A DNA stretch of 64,000 bases, from assembly GCF_049331405.1 (NCBI RefSeq), contig NZ_CP186274.1, positions 5,890,001 to 5,954,000 of the forward strand, given 5' to 3'. The position numbers were made by a program, and so were the translations under genes. This document shows positions 9,397 through 17,548 of this stretch, piece by piece (within the stretch, counting starts at the first letter, position 1; each line of letters starts with the position of its first letter). The notes below the pieces were generated by a model. That model searched no databases. It had not been told where the DNA came from and saw only the letters and a program-made list of their open reading frames with translations. This stretch comes from PoT sp049331405. GTDB taxonomy: Bacteria; Planctomycetota; Planctomycetia; Isosphaerales; Isosphaeraceae.

Positions 9397-10230
9397 TCAG
9401 GCGAGACGGGAGGAGAGTTCCGAGCGGATCTGTTCGGCGAAGTAATACGTCAGGTGCTTGCGGTGGGCGGGCGAGCCGTGGACGTCGTCGAGGTACAGGT
9501 CGAAGGGCACCGCGTCGTCGATCGCACGCTTAAGCTCGGCCGCCGTGGGGAGGCTCTCGAAGCGGAGCTGGATCGGCATGAGTGTGGCGGCGGTGATCGT
9601 GAGCAGGAGATCCCCATGCTCGGTCGACTGCGTGCCGACGAGCAGTACCTCGGATCGTCCGAGGTGGGTGAGCGTGAACCGGCGGAAGACGTACCGCTTG
9701 CGGAGCGCGAAGGCGGGGAGGTAGATCGACCGCAGGAGTTCGCCGGGGGCGAGGACGTTCTGGTGGTTGCCCGTGACGAACTCGGCGACCGGGACGTAAC
9801 GGGGCTTGCCCCCCCTCGGCCAGAGGGTGCAGACCCCCTCGAGCGCGGCGGTCAGGGAGATCATCGGCCCCGCCGGCAGCGACATGCAGACGTTGCCCCC
9901 GACCGTTGCCTCGTTCCAGATCTTGAACGAGGAGAGGAACGACCGGCAGCAGTCGCGGAGCAAGGGCGCCGCCGTCCAGTCGGCCGGGGCCCGCTCCGCG
10001 AATTGGTCGAGCTCCACGACCTTGCACGTCGACGCGACCTCGAGCCCGGCCTCAGAGGCCTCGAGCGAGGCCCAGCCGAGCGACTCGAGGTCGATCAGCG
10101 TGTGCGTGTTGACCTGGGGCTCCGAGAAGAGCCAGGTCCCCCCGGCGAGCCAGGCGTATCCGGCCTCCCACGAGGCGATCTCCTCCGCCCGCGCGGGGCG
10201 GCGGACTCGATTGATGGTGTGCAGATCCAT
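9397..10230 (-). CDS. FAD-binding subunit of molybdenum hydroxylase
   Basis: A 277-residue protein of the CoxM/XdhB type. Visible FAD motifs are AGGTWLF near residue 30 and TVGGNVCMSLPAGP near residue 110. The C-terminal part matches the CO dehydrogenase flavoprotein C-terminal domain. It is the first gene of a two-gene operon and lies 29 bases ahead of the fused FeS-Mo subunit. In this family it takes electrons from the iron-sulfur clusters and hands them to NAD or another acceptor. The start ATG at 10230 gives the usual short lead to the first beta strand; its ribosome site is weak. Confidence 0.88.
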   Translation of the reverse strand: MDLHTINRVRRPARAEEIASWEAGYAWLAGGTWLFSEPQVNTHTLIDLESLGWASLEASEAGLEVASTCKVVELDQFAERAPADWTAAPLLRDCCRSFLSSFKIWNEATVGGNVCMSLPAGPMISLTAALEGVCTLWPRGGKPRYVPVAEFVTGNHQNVLAPGELLRSIYLPAFALRKRYVFRRFTLTHLGRSEVLLVGTQSTEHGDLLLTITAATLMPIQLRFESLPTAAELKRAIDDAVPFDLYLDDVHGSPAHRKHLTYYFAEQIRSELSSRLA

Positions 10231-10669
10231 GGGATAGCCGCCGGAAGAGGGGAGGAGACTCGTGACACTGAGGGGGCAACCCCTGCACGACCTGCCCTAC
10301 TATACTCCCCCGGCATGGGGCAAGGGAAGTGCCCGAATACGTCGGAATCGGACACGAACAGATCTAGGCCGAAAAAACCGGAGAATATCGAGCACACGAT
10401 GCTGGCTCTACATGCTCAAAACGAAAGGCACAAGCGATCGTCGACGACATTTTTGGCTTTCCCATCCCTGGAGATCGCCGGATGCTTGAACCCGCCGCGC
10501 GGTTGCACTATCACAAGGTCTGTTCTTGATGCGTCCATGTGTCCGACGTGAGCCTGGCGGCTCGGGGTCGAGCCGGCCCCCCGCGTTCGCGCCGGCCTCG
10601 GCAATGCCTTCGTAAGTCCGAAAGGCATCGTTGCGACTCGCGGATAGGTAACGAAGGGAGGGCGGTGAC
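10231..10669. other. Divergent intergenic region
   Basis: About 440 bases lie between the FAD subunit gene and the next rightward gene. Short open frames occur but look like chance frames in GC-rich DNA. A TATAGT-like box on the minus strand near 10303 could serve the molybdenum hydroxylase operon, but no matching -35 box is clear. Confidence 0.4.
10656..10662 (+). promoter_or_regulatory. Strong Shine-Dalgarno ahead of a CTG codon
   Basis: GGGAGGG lies 7 bases before CTG 10670, the ideal distance. The next in-frame conventional starts, GTG 10733 and ATG 10736, have no such site and would cut into a conserved-looking N-terminal segment. This site therefore suggests a rare CTG start. Confidence 0.45.
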
Positions 10670-11272
10670 CTGAGCGACTCAACGAATCTCGAGACGAGGC
10701 CGAAGGTCCGGCGCGGGCTCACGATCGGCGATGTGATGATCCTGACCGCCGCCACGGCCGCGGGGCTGGCCCTGGCGCGTTCGAAGGGCATCGACCTGAC
10801 GATGCTCCCGGCGACCGGGAAGTTGAAGATCATCAACGACGTGCTGTTGGGGAACCTGACGGCCGTGCCCGTCCTCCTCTGCTGGACGGCGGCCCTCTTC
10901 CTCCTGCGCACGCTGTCGTCGGGGGTTCGCCCGCGGAGGCACTGGCAGCAGCCGGGGGCGGTCGCCTGTGCCTCGGGGACCCTGGTGATCGTGCTGCAGT
11001 TGATCCCGCTCGTCATCCTGGCGACGACCGTCGGCCTCGAGGACGCGTCGTCGAGGGGTTTCGCCGCCCGGATCAATGCGTTGATCCCGACCATCGCGCA
11101 GAATGTCCCCTGGGCCGTCGAGGGGACCTGGATCGCGCTCTTCCTGGGAGCCGGCTGGAGGCGCAGCGGCGACTGGCTCGATCGGCTCGGCGTGATCGTG
11201 GGGATCGGCTGGATCCTCAGCCAGCTCGTCGAGCAGACCTGCATCCTCGTCGTCGCCCTGCGGTGGATCTGA
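10670..11272 (+). CDS. Multi-span membrane protein of unknown function
   Basis: About 200 residues if started at CTG 10670; 179 if started at GTG 10733. The longer form begins MSDSTNLETRPKVRRG and then RGLTIGDVMILTAATAAG, an N-terminal segment type (basic run, then a first span beginning LTIGDLM) common in planctomycete membrane proteins. About five hydrophobic segments follow, spread through the protein. No enzyme motif is seen and the family is not recognised. It stands 52 bases ahead of an aldo/keto reductase in the same direction, which may be co-transcribed. The reading frame is closed by TAA at 10649, so the gene cannot extend further upstream. Confidence 0.65.
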   Translation: MSDSTNLETRPKVRRGLTIGDVMILTAATAAGLALARSKGIDLTMLPATGKLKIINDVLLGNLTAVPVLLCWTAALFLLRTLSSGVRPRRHWQQPGAVACASGTLVIVLQLIPLVILATTVGLEDASSRGFAARINALIPTIAQNVPWAVEGTWIALFLGAGWRRSGDWLDRLGVIVGIGWILSQLVEQTCILVVALRWI

Positions 11273-11324
11273 TCGGGGCGGGGTTCGACGAGAAACATCG
11301 GCAGACTTGGAAGCGGGGTGACTC

Positions 11325-12311
11325 ATGAATTATGTACGACTCGGCAGGACCGGCCTGCGGATCTCCCAACTGACCCTCGGCTGCATGAGCTACGGGGTGC
11401 CCGAGCGGGGGGCACACCTCTGGTCCCTCACCGAGGAGCAGAGCCGCCCGTTCATCCGGCGGGCGCTCGACCTGGGGATCAATTTCTTCGACACGGCCAA
11501 CTCCTACTCCGACGGCACGAGCGAGGAAATTGTCGGCCGCGCCCTCCGCGACATGGCCAAACGCGACGAGGTCGTGATCGCGACGAAGGTCTACCACGCG
11601 ATGCGGAAGGATCCGAACGGCCGGGGCCTCTCGCGAAAGGCGATCCTGTCGGAGGTCGACAATAGCCTGCGGCGACTGGGCACCGATTACATCGACCTCT
11701 ATCAGATCCACCGCTGGGACAGGGAGAGCCCGATCGAGGAGACGCTCGAGGCGCTCCACGACGTGGTGAAGGCGGGCAAGGTCCGCTACATCGGGGCCTC
11801 GTCCATGCACGCCTGGCAGTTCTGCAAGGCGCTCTACCTGGCCGACCTCCACGGCTGGACGCGGTTCGTCTCGATGCAGAACCATTACAACCTGCTCTAT
11901 CGCGAAGAAGAGCGGGAGATGATGGGCCTCTGCCAGGCCGAGGGGATCGGCGTCATCCCCTGGAGCCCCCTGGCCCGAGGCCGATTGGCTCGCGCCTGGG
12001 AGGAACGCTCGAGCACCGAGCGAGCCGGCACCGACGAGTTCGGCAAGACCCTCTACGCCAGGACCGAGGAGACCGATCACGCGGTCATCGACCGGGTGGG
12101 AGAAGTCGCCGCGGCGCGGGGGATCCCGCGCTCGCAGGTCGCGCTGGCCTGGCTGATCGGCAAGCCCGGCGTGACCTCGCCGATCATCGGCGCGACCAAG
12201 CCCCACCACCTTGAGGACGCCATCGCCGCGCTCGGGGTCAGGCTCACACCCGAGGAAGTGGCCCGCCTCGAAGAGCCGTACGCGCCGCATCCGGTCCTCG
12301 GGTTCGCCTGA
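11325..12311 (+). CDS. Aldo/keto reductase, cytoplasmic
   Basis: A 328-residue (alpha/beta)8 NADPH-dependent oxidoreductase. Catalytic residues are visible in FFDTANSYSDG (Asp, Tyr), IATKVY (Lys) and DLYQIHRWD (His). The C-terminal IIGATKPHHLEDA is the NADP-binding loop of the YajO/YghZ-like branch. No signal peptide is present, in contrast to the reductase at 5261-6502. The substrate is unknown; similar proteins reduce aldehydes and sugar-derived carbonyls. A perfect hairpin separates it from the Gfo/Idh/MocA gene downstream. Confidence 0.92.
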   Translation: MNYVRLGRTGLRISQLTLGCMSYGVPERGAHLWSLTEEQSRPFIRRALDLGINFFDTANSYSDGTSEEIVGRALRDMAKRDEVVIATKVYHAMRKDPNGRGLSRKAILSEVDNSLRRLGTDYIDLYQIHRWDRESPIEETLEALHDVVKAGKVRYIGASSMHAWQFCKALYLADLHGWTRFVSMQNHYNLLYREEEREMMGLCQAEGIGVIPWSPLARGRLARAWEERSSTERAGTDEFGKTLYARTEETDHAVIDRVGEVAAARGIPRSQVALAWLIGKPGVTSPIIGATKPHHLEDAIAALGVRLTPEEVARLEEPYAPHPVLGFA

Positions 12312-12370
12312 GGTTGTATGGGTATTTGAGTGTATGTCGTTTCTGTTGTCTCGTTGGGTTCGCTCTTGGC

Positions 12371-12403
12371 GCGGTCGGGCCCACCTTTCGTCGGCCCGAC
12401 CGC
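12371..12403 (+). terminator. Perfect 11-bp hairpin between two oxidoreductase genes
   Basis: GCGGTCGGGCC (12371-12381) pairs with GGCCCGACCGC (12393-12403) around an 11-base loop. There is no T tract. It could end the aldo/keto reductase transcript or act as an mRNA structure 96 bases ahead of the next start codon. Confidence 0.5.
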
Positions 12404-12498
12404 GGTGGCACAATGACCGGCTGCTTCGTCTCGCGGGGATCCCTCTTGCCCCACTGCGGAAGCCGGTCGTCACGCAGAACCAGCGGAGAAGGATACAC

Positions 12499-13827
12499 AT
12501 GGCTGATCAACTGACTCGACGTGGATTCATGGGAACGACGGGCGTCGCCGCCGCGTCGTACTCGCTCGGTTTGGCGGCGGTCGGGGCCAGGTCGGCTCGG
12601 GCCGAAGACCCGCCGCAATCGGCGGCCAAGGCCCCCGTCATCGGCCTCATCGGCGCGGGGGGCATGGGCCGGCACAACATGGGCGTCTTCATGGATCAGA
12701 AGATCCCGGTCGCCGCCGTCTGCGACGTGGACGAGTCGCACGCCCGCGAGGCCGCCGATCAGGTCGAGAAGAAGCAGGGCAAGCGGCCCGAGATCTTCAA
12801 GGACTTCCGCAAGCTCCTCGAGCGGAAGGACATCGACGCCGTCATCATCGGCACCCCCGACCACTGGCACGCCCTCGCCTCGATCCACGCGAGCGATGCC
12901 GGCAAGGACGCCTACTGCGAGAAGCCGATCAGCCACAACATCACCGAAGGCCGCGCGATGGTCGACGCGGCCACGAGGCACAAGCGGGTCGTCCAGGTCG
13001 GCACCTGGCAGCGCAGCACCCGCGAGTTCGCAGACGCCGTGGCGTACATCCGCAGCGGCAAGCTCGGCAAGATCACCACCTGCCGCGCCTGGAAGTCGGA
13101 CAACAACCAGCTCGGCCACAACGCCGCCACGAACCCGCCCCAGGGGCTCGACTACGACTTCTGGGTCGGCCCTGCGGAGATGGTGCCGTACACCGAGAAG
13201 AACTGCCATTACAACTGGCGCTGGTTCTTCAACACGGCGGCGGGCATGACCGGCGACTGGGGCGTTCATATGATGGACATCGCCCTGCTCGGCATGAGCC
13301 CCGACACCGACCTTGTGATGCCGGAGGAGGTGACCTCTTACGGCGGGAGCCTCGCGTATCCGGGGGATGACCGCACGACGCCCGACACGCAGCTCGCCCT
13401 GATGAAGTTCCCCGGCTTCGTCCTGCACTGGGAGACCGGCCGGAAGAGCCTCGACGGCGGCCCCGACCACGGCACCGAGTTCATCGCCGCCGACGGCAGC
13501 TCGCTGATGGTCTGGCGAGGCGGCTGGACGATCAAGGGGCCGGACGGCAAGGAGCGCGAGAAGCCCAAGATCGAGGGGGAGTACAACGGCCTGACCAGCC
13601 ACGTGCAGGACTTCCTCAGGTGCATCGAGACCCGCGACCGCCCCAGATCGAACCTCCCCTCGATGTACCAGACGACTGCCGTTTGCCACCTCGCCAACGT
13701 CTCGCTCCTGGCCGGCAAGACGGTGCGCTGGGATAAGCAGAAGAATGACCTCGTCGGCGAGGCCGGGCGCGACACGCTCGCCTATCGCCGGGAGTACCGC
13801 AAGCCCTGGACCTTGCCGTACGCCTGA
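12499..13827 (+). CDS. Tat-exported Gfo/Idh/MocA-family oxidoreductase
   Basis: A 442-residue protein. ATG 12499 is preceded by GGAGAAGG and opens MADQLTRRGFMGTTG, a Tat signal that ends near ARSARA. The Rossmann motif IGLIGAGGMGRHN follows, then YCEKPISHN, the EKP signature of the family, and a C-terminal alpha/beta domain with GDWGVHMMDIAL. Members oxidise or reduce sugars and inositols with NAD(P); in planctomycetes many exported copies occur with unknown substrates. It follows the aldo/keto reductase by 187 bases, so a shared sugar-processing role is possible but not shown. Confidence 0.93.
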   Translation: MADQLTRRGFMGTTGVAAASYSLGLAAVGARSARAEDPPQSAAKAPVIGLIGAGGMGRHNMGVFMDQKIPVAAVCDVDESHAREAADQVEKKQGKRPEIFKDFRKLLERKDIDAVIIGTPDHWHALASIHASDAGKDAYCEKPISHNITEGRAMVDAATRHKRVVQVGTWQRSTREFADAVAYIRSGKLGKITTCRAWKSDNNQLGHNAATNPPQGLDYDFWVGPAEMVPYTEKNCHYNWRWFFNTAAGMTGDWGVHMMDIALLGMSPDTDLVMPEEVTSYGGSLAYPGDDRTTPDTQLALMKFPGFVLHWETGRKSLDGGPDHGTEFIAADGSSLMVWRGGWTIKGPDGKEREKPKIEGEYNGLTSHVQDFLRCIETRDRPRSNLPSMYQTTAVCHLANVSLLAGKTVRWDKQKNDLVGEAGRDTLAYRREYRKPWTLPYA

Positions 13828-14032
13828 GGTCGTCCACGCCTCGGCGGGAGGGAGCCGAGCCGGCCATCGGGCCGCGCGGCCCCTCCCCGTCTGCATGCCC
13901 GGTCGACCTGGTCCCGGAAAACGGGATGACTGGCACGCGAATTGTCGTGGCAAGTCTCCCGGCGTTCGGCTCCAATGAATCTCCCGTGCGATGGCATTCG
14001 GGCCGAGGGTGAGTCCTTCAGGGAACCCCCCC

Positions 14033-14944
14033 ATGAAATCCAAGGCGGAACAGGACACCGGCGAGTTCATCGCGTTCGACCAGCAAGTCTCTCAGTTCTA
14101 TGAGAGCGAGCCGAAGATCCGGGTGAAGGTCGACGTCTGCGGGAAGTCGCACCCGGGGAACAAGCGTCCCAACAACGAGGACCAGTTCCTCGTGGTCAAA
14201 CGCTATCGAGGCCGCGAGGTCCTCGCCTCGAGCCTGCCGCAGGAGATCCTCGAGTCCAACGAGGACTACGCCTATACCTTGACGGTCGCCGACGGACTGG
14301 GGGGGCAGAACTTCGGCGAGCTCGCCAGCCTGCTCGCCCTGCGGACCGGCTGGGAGCTCGGCGGCGACGAGATCAAGTGGACCGTCAGGGTGAACGAGCA
14401 GGAGACGGAAGACCTTCGGCACAAGGCCGAGGTCCTCTTCCGCCTGATTGATCAGACCTTGCACGCCGAGGCCCGCGAGAACCCCAGGCTGACGGGCATG
14501 GCGACGACGATGACGGTCTGCTACTCGACCGGGCCGAAGCTCTTCGTCATGCACGTGGGCGACTCCCGGGCTTATATCTACAGCGGCGGGACCCTGCGGC
14601 GCCTGACGAAGGACCACAACCTCGGGCAGGTCCTGATCGACTCGGGGGTCGTCCCCCCCGACTCGCCCAAGGCCAAGAAGCTCCAGCACGTCCTGACCAA
14701 CGTTCTGGGGGGTAATGACAAGTCGGTGGAGGTCGACGTGGATTCGTGCGTCCTCTCCGACGGAGACCGCGTGCTCCTCTGCAGCGACGGCCTCTACAGC
14801 GAGCTCAGCGACGAGGAGATCAGTCAGGTCCTGGAGCAGCACCCCGAGCCGGACGACGCCTGTCAGGCGCTGATCGATATGACCCTCAGCCGCCCGGCCA
14901 GGGACAACGTCACCGTCGTCGTCGCCCGCTATCAGTTCCTTTGA
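14033..14944 (+). CDS. PP2C-family Ser/Thr protein phosphatase
   Basis: A 303-residue metal-dependent phosphatase. All core motifs are seen: NEDQFLV, VADGLGGQNFGE (metal-binding Asp), GMATTMTV, HVGDSRAYIYSGG, SDGLYSELSDEE and RDNVTVVVARY. It reverses Ser/Thr phosphorylation made by Hanks-type kinases, which are numerous in planctomycetes, although none is encoded next to it. An extra segment of about 30 residues (NEQETEDLRHKAE region) separates the third and fourth strands. ATG 14033 is preferred over ATG 13991; neither has a strong ribosome site. The protein has no signal peptide and is expected in the cytoplasm. Confidence 0.92.
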   Translation: MKSKAEQDTGEFIAFDQQVSQFYESEPKIRVKVDVCGKSHPGNKRPNNEDQFLVVKRYRGREVLASSLPQEILESNEDYAYTLTVADGLGGQNFGELASLLALRTGWELGGDEIKWTVRVNEQETEDLRHKAEVLFRLIDQTLHAEARENPRLTGMATTMTVCYSTGPKLFVMHVGDSRAYIYSGGTLRRLTKDHNLGQVLIDSGVVPPDSPKAKKLQHVLTNVLGGNDKSVEVDVDSCVLSDGDRVLLCSDGLYSELSDEEISQVLEQHPEPDDACQALIDMTLSRPARDNVTVVVARYQFL

Positions 14945-15015
14945 TTCGAACGCGGTCGGAGTCTTGCGGACCCCGGCAAACTCGCCGGGGGATCGGCCCG
15001 GTCTGGGCGTTCAAC

Positions 15016-15441
15016 GTGAAGACGACGGACTCGGCTGTGATCCGCCGGGGCTTCGGCGTCGCTCGAGGCTCGCGCGTCCTGGAGCTGGGATTCTTCCATC
15101 GCCGCGATGAGGTCAAGTACGAGCTCACCGCCGCCCGGTATGACAAGGAGGCCCGCTCCGCTCCCTCGAAGACGCTCTGGATGCCGAAGGAGGAGGTCGA
15201 AGCCCTGCGTCCCCGGGCCATCGCCGAGCTGAACCGACGATCGGGCGAGGCCCGCGACGGCGCGAGGCTCGCGAGCCTGCTCGACAATGGCCTGACGCAG
15301 GAGACGCGGGCGAACTGGCAGAACGCCGTGGTCCTCCTCGCCTGGCTCTCGATCTTCGCCACGGCCTGGGCGGGCTTCGGGCTGGGTCGGCCAGGTAAGG
15401 CCGAGAAATCGACAGAGGTGATGCACCAAGACGTCGCGTGA
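15016..15441 (+). CDS. Small protein with one C-terminal membrane span
   Basis: An open frame encoding about 141 residues from GTG 15016, or more if TTG 14941 is used, which would overlap the phosphatase stop. The first two thirds are charged, with paired basic and acidic residues. A single hydrophobic stretch, NAVVLLAWLSIFATAW, lies near the C-terminus, suggesting a tail-anchored membrane protein facing the cytoplasm. No family is recognised. Codon third positions look like those of neighbouring genes. Its closeness to the PP2C gene suggests co-transcription. Start position is uncertain because no ribosome site is clear. Confidence 0.5.
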   Translation: MKTTDSAVIRRGFGVARGSRVLELGFFHRRDEVKYELTAARYDKEARSAPSKTLWMPKEEVEALRPRAIAELNRRSGEARDGARLASLLDNGLTQETRANWQNAVVLLAWLSIFATAWAGFGLGRPGKAEKSTEVMHQDVA

Positions 15442-15574
15442 AAGATCACGCGGCATGCTCGACGCAAATGTGCCTTGCGAAAGCCCCGGGCATCGGCCAT
15501 GATCCGACCTGGCGGGACGCTCCGCCCTGATGCTGGGGTCAGCCTTGTCGGATCCTTTGGGCGAGGCATGCGGC

Positions 15575-16372
15575 ATGAGCACGTACGTGATTCGAGGCGG
15601 GCGCGACGGCGATGCGCGTCTGAAGACCCTCGCGAGGGTCATGCGGCCCGGCACCGGGCGCCTGCTCGACGAGGTCGGCGTAAAGTCCGGCTGGCGCTGC
15701 CTCGACGTCGGCTGCGGCGGGGGGCAGGTCACGCTGGAACTGAGCCGCCGCGTGGGGCCGAGCGGCGAGGTCGTCGGGCTCGACTCCGACGGCACGATCC
15801 TGGGCCTCGTGCATGCCTACGCCGAGGCCGCGGGGGCCGCCAACGTGCGCTGCGTGCAGGGGGACGCGCTGACCCTGTGGCCCGAGGAGAGCTTCGACCT
15901 CACCTACGCCCGGTTCCTGCTCAGCCACGTCGCCAACCCCAAAGCCGTGCTCGACGGGATGGCCCTGGCGACGCGTCAAGGAGGCGTGGTCGTCGCGGAG
16001 GATGTCGAGTTCGCCGGGCACCTCTGCTATCCCCGTTCCGCCCCCTTCGACCGCTATGTCGAACTCTACCGCGAGGTCGTCCGCCGTCGCGGGGGCGATG
16101 CCGAGATCGGGCCGAGGCTCGCCTCGCTCTTCCACGAGGTGGGGATCGAGGATGTCCGGGTCCACCTCATCCAACCCGCAGCTCTGTCGGGCGACGTGAA
16201 GGAGATGGCCCCGATCACCATGAAGCTGATCGGCGACAGCGTGGTCGCCGAGGGCCTGGCCTCGGAGGATGAGGTGGCCTCGCTCGTCGCCGACCTGACG
16301 GAGCAGGCCTACGACCCGGCGGCGCTGACGACCCTCCCTCGCGTCTTCCAGGTCTGGGGCGTCAAGACGTGA
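15575..16372 (+). CDS. SAM-dependent methyltransferase, class I
   Basis: A 265-residue protein with the Rossmann motif I CLDVGCGGGQ near residue 47, an acidic VVGLDSDG at motif II and a QGDALTLW segment at motif III, all typical of methyltransferase domains 11/25. The C-terminal half lacks a distinctive substrate domain. ATG 15575 (MSTYVIRGG) is chosen because the preceding 15 codons are atypical and GAGGC lies upstream. Its neighbours give no pathway. It probably methylates a small molecule. Confidence 0.85.
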   Translation: MSTYVIRGGRDGDARLKTLARVMRPGTGRLLDEVGVKSGWRCLDVGCGGGQVTLELSRRVGPSGEVVGLDSDGTILGLVHAYAEAAGAANVRCVQGDALTLWPEESFDLTYARFLLSHVANPKAVLDGMALATRQGGVVVAEDVEFAGHLCYPRSAPFDRYVELYREVVRRRGGDAEIGPRLASLFHEVGIEDVRVHLIQPAALSGDVKEMAPITMKLIGDSVVAEGLASEDEVASLVADLTEQAYDPAALTTLPRVFQVWGVKT

Positions 16373-16393
16373 CGCCCATCCCCCTGCTCTGAT

Positions 16394-17389
16394 TCAATTC
16401 CAGGCCAGCTTCGCCCGCGTCTCCCAGTATTCGTTTGCAGGCTCGGCGAATCCGGCGAACTGCTGGCGCAGGCTCGCATCCCAGGTTACGCCCAAAGCCT
16501 TGAGGTTGGCCCGGAGTTGGTTGACGGTGGCGGCCCCGCTCAGGACGACGTCGACCCAGCCTTGATCCAGCACGGCGGAGAGCGCGAGGGCGTCGATGGT
16601 CACGCCAAGCTCGGCCGATGCTTTCTCGAGCCGGCTCCGCTTGTCCGCGAAGGCCGGCTTGGCGTTGCGATCGGTGAGCCGGCCGTTGGCCAGACCTTCC
16701 TTGATGATGACCCCCACCCCTGCCTTGCGGGCTTCCGCAAGGGCCTCGCTGGCCGAGGTTTCCAGCAGGTTCCAGGTGGCCTGGACGCAGTCGAAGACCC
16801 GGCCTCGCGCGGCGTTCACCTCGATCGCCCGGCGGATCACCTCGGCTTGGCGAGGCCCTGAGACGGACAGCCCCACCTTGAGGCCCCCTTCGCGGAGGCG
16901 GGCCAGCTCGTCGAGGACTTCGCCGTTCTCGAGCACGCCGCTCTCGAGCGTGGCCGAGTGGATCTGGTAGAGGTCGAGATAAGACCCGAGCAGTTCGCGG
17001 CTCTCGACGACCTGGCGCCTCAAGGTCGCAAGCGAGTGGTCCTTGACCTCATGCTTCTCGGCCTCGACCTTCCATCCCGCCGTGTAGGTATAACCCCACT
17101 TCGATCCGACGGTGACCGACCCCGGCTCAATGCCTCGGCTTTCGAGCCATCGGCCGAGGAAGGCCTCGGCCCTGCCGTACGAGCGGGCGGCGTCGAGGTA
17201 GCGGACCCCGGCCTCGCGGGCGGCGTCGAGGACCTCGAAGGCACCTGCCTCCATCGTCTCGACCTCGAGGTCTCCGTGGAGGTCGGCCGCGTGCCCGAGG
17301 TTGATGTACCCGGGGCGTCCCAGCGCCGCCAGGCCGATCCCCATCCGCGAGACGGCGAGCCCGGTCTCTCCGAGCGTTGTCAGTTGCAT
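16394..17389 (-). CDS. Aldo/keto reductase, L-fucose/pyridoxal dehydrogenase-like
   Basis: A 331-residue protein with aldo/keto reductase residues in YLDAARSYG (Asp, Tyr), VGSKWGYTY (Lys) and DLYQIHSAT (His). The second half, with a conserved LLETSASEAL segment and SGAATVNQLRANL near the C-terminus, resembles the branch that includes L-galactose and L-fucose dehydrogenases. No signal peptide is present. It is unlike the reductases at 5261 and 11325, so the three are not recent duplicates. It is convergent with the methyltransferase gene, with a gap of 21 bases. Confidence 0.9.
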   Translation of the reverse strand: MQLTTLGETGLAVSRMGIGLAALGRPGYINLGHAADLHGDLEVETMEAGAFEVLDAAREAGVRYLDAARSYGRAEAFLGRWLESRGIEPGSVTVGSKWGYTYTAGWKVEAEKHEVKDHSLATLRRQVVESRELLGSYLDLYQIHSATLESGVLENGEVLDELARLREGGLKVGLSVSGPRQAEVIRRAIEVNAARGRVFDCVQATWNLLETSASEALAEARKAGVGVIIKEGLANGRLTDRNAKPAFADKRSRLEKASAELGVTIDALALSAVLDQGWVDVVLSGAATVNQLRANLKALGVTWDASLRQQFAGFAEPANEYWETRAKLAWN

Positions 17390-17548
17390 CGAGCGTCACT
17401 CCAGGATACGTCGAGAGTCTTGGATCGGTCGGACGTCCCGTCGCCCCGATCCTTTCGGCCAGGGAGCAAGGATATCCGAAGTGAGGCCCGCGCCCCGAGC
17501 CCTTCTCGCCGCGAGCGTGCCCGCCGCGTGCTAGAATTGCCCGACGGA

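Noticed and set aside
7058..9445. Open frame of 795 codons on the plus strand across the molybdenum hydroxylase gene
   Set aside because: It mirrors the real gene on the other strand; its product is Arg/Gly/Val/Asp-rich with no domain, as expected from GC-rich antisense frames.
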